Positions 63,651-64,000 of a stretch of DNA of 64,000 nucleotides are shown in pieces. Origin of the DNA: Bacteroidota bacterium. GTDB taxonomy: Bacteria > Bacteroidota > Bacteroidia > Chitinophagales > Chitinophagaceae. The notes under the pieces are model-generated. The model saw nothing but the letters and a program-made list of their open reading frames with translations, made no database searches and had not been told where the DNA came from. Where the stretch lies: contig JAFAGI010000009.1 in the NCBI GenBank assembly GCA_023422835.1, forward strand, positions 93,160-157,159, given 5' to 3'. Both the position numbers and the translations under genes were made by a program. Each line of letters begins with the position of its first letter. Position 1 is the first letter of the stretch.

Positions 63651-63995
63651 TCATTTCAAATAATTCTTCTTTAACAAATAATAATATGCCTCATAGCTGT
63701 GGTGTAGGAAATAGTTTTTGCTGTGCTTAGGATCGTTTTCATTGAAAATGGTAAGATAATCCTTGTCAGGCATTAAAATCACCGGCGAGCCGGCTCGCAT
63801 ATAATTGATGCTATTTGAATAAACAGGTTCTTTAAAACCCGGCAACATTTTACTGATGCTCATTTTATAAAACCCTTTGCCGAAATACCTGATATACATT
63901 TGCTGTGTCTTTGCAGGTTTTCTTTCCATTTTATTGAATATATGTGTCAAGGCAGCGCGCTTAACAATTCCTATGTCTTTAAAACTGCTTTTCAT
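63651..63995 (-). CDS. Unidentified protein, possibly cut by the right edge
   Basis: 114 residues from the ATG at 63995 (MKSSFKDIGIVKRAALTH), but the frame is open to the window edge, so the true start may be outside. It is basic and aromatic-rich (MYIRYFGKGFYKMSISKML, YFLHHSYEAYYYLLKKNYLK), with no signal, membrane helix or motif that I recognise. The coding reality rests on the open frame and its position in a gene-poor end. It is convergent with the oligopeptidase gene, with 188 bases between that hold a purine-rich repeat and a REP-like element. Confidence 0.5.
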   Translation of the reverse strand: MKSSFKDIGIVKRAALTHIFNKMERKPAKTQQMYIRYFGKGFYKMSISKMLPGFKEPVYSNSINYMRAGSPVILMPDKDYLTIFNENDPKHSKNYFLHHSYEAYYYLLKKNYLK

Positions 63996-64000
63996 GTTTA

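Overview
The window is a stretch of bacterial chromosome from a Bacteroidota, most likely a Chitinophagaceae-like member of the order Chitinophagales. Four things point there: typical Bacteroidota families (DUF2480, DUF4153, a long AtpB with a periplasmic N-terminal region, a GNAT-nitrilase fusion, TlpA with a DUF4369 domain); an absence of obvious Shine-Dalgarno sequences; several promoter-like TAnnTTTG elements close to start codons; and moderate GC. Nothing marks it as plasmid, prophage or genomic island. No IS element, integrase, CRISPR array or recognisable defence system was seen.

Layout, left to right. 1-5.6 kb: coaX (cut by the left edge), an outer-membrane protein and lptC overlap as one unit, followed by a CNNM/CorC-type membrane protein, a chromate-type transporter and a small membrane protein. 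5.7-12 kb: a membrane-anchored MutS-like ATPase, a DUF4153 membrane protein, an M20 dipeptidase and a DUF1080 lipoprotein. 12.4-19 kb: obg and prfA on the minus strand, then an amidohydrolase/SRPBCC pair, an OmpH/Skp-like protein, an L,D-transpeptidase-like exported protein and a small lipoprotein. 19.3-25.2 kb: three exported zinc-peptidase-family genes, an M13 and a paired inactive/active M16 set. 25.9-30.3 kb: the two specific subunits of 2-oxoglutarate dehydrogenase. 30.5-38.4 kb: rpsT, a lipoprotein serpin, a lactonase-like propeller, a Ca2+/H+ antiporter, mfd and two small membrane proteins.

38.5-47.2 kb: a GNAT-nitrilase fusion, a BI-1 protein, DUF2480, an internally deleted yggS remnant, an MscS channel, lpxH, a LUD-domain protein, ftsH and rsfS. 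47.3-51.6 kb: birA, an MBL hydrolase, a TlpA-like thioredoxin, folD, queE and a small membrane protein. 52.2-56.5 kb: an OFA-type MFS transporter, two small membrane proteins, a decayed GAF-PAS sensor gene, tRNA-Leu(CAA) with its own terminator, and trmN6. 56.8-61.1 kb: the ATP synthase genes atpB-E-F-H-A, with a terminator directly after atpA and no atpG. 61.3-64 kb: oligopeptidase B and an unidentified gene at the right edge.

Most of the window is housekeeping: envelope biogenesis (lptC, lpxH, OmpH), central metabolism (OGDH, ATP synthase), translation (rpsT, prfA, obg, rsfS, tRNA), repair (mfd, MutS-like) and exported proteolysis (M13, M16, S9). I see no convincing new multi-gene system. 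The most informative unusual items are the two gene fossils (yggS, GAF-PAS), two families of dispersed intergenic repeats (a 33-bp unit in four copies and a hairpin-forming unit in three), the catalytically dead M16 protein with an added C-terminal domain, the serpin lipoprotein, the two-lipoyl OGDH E2 and the ATP synthase operon that stops before atpG.
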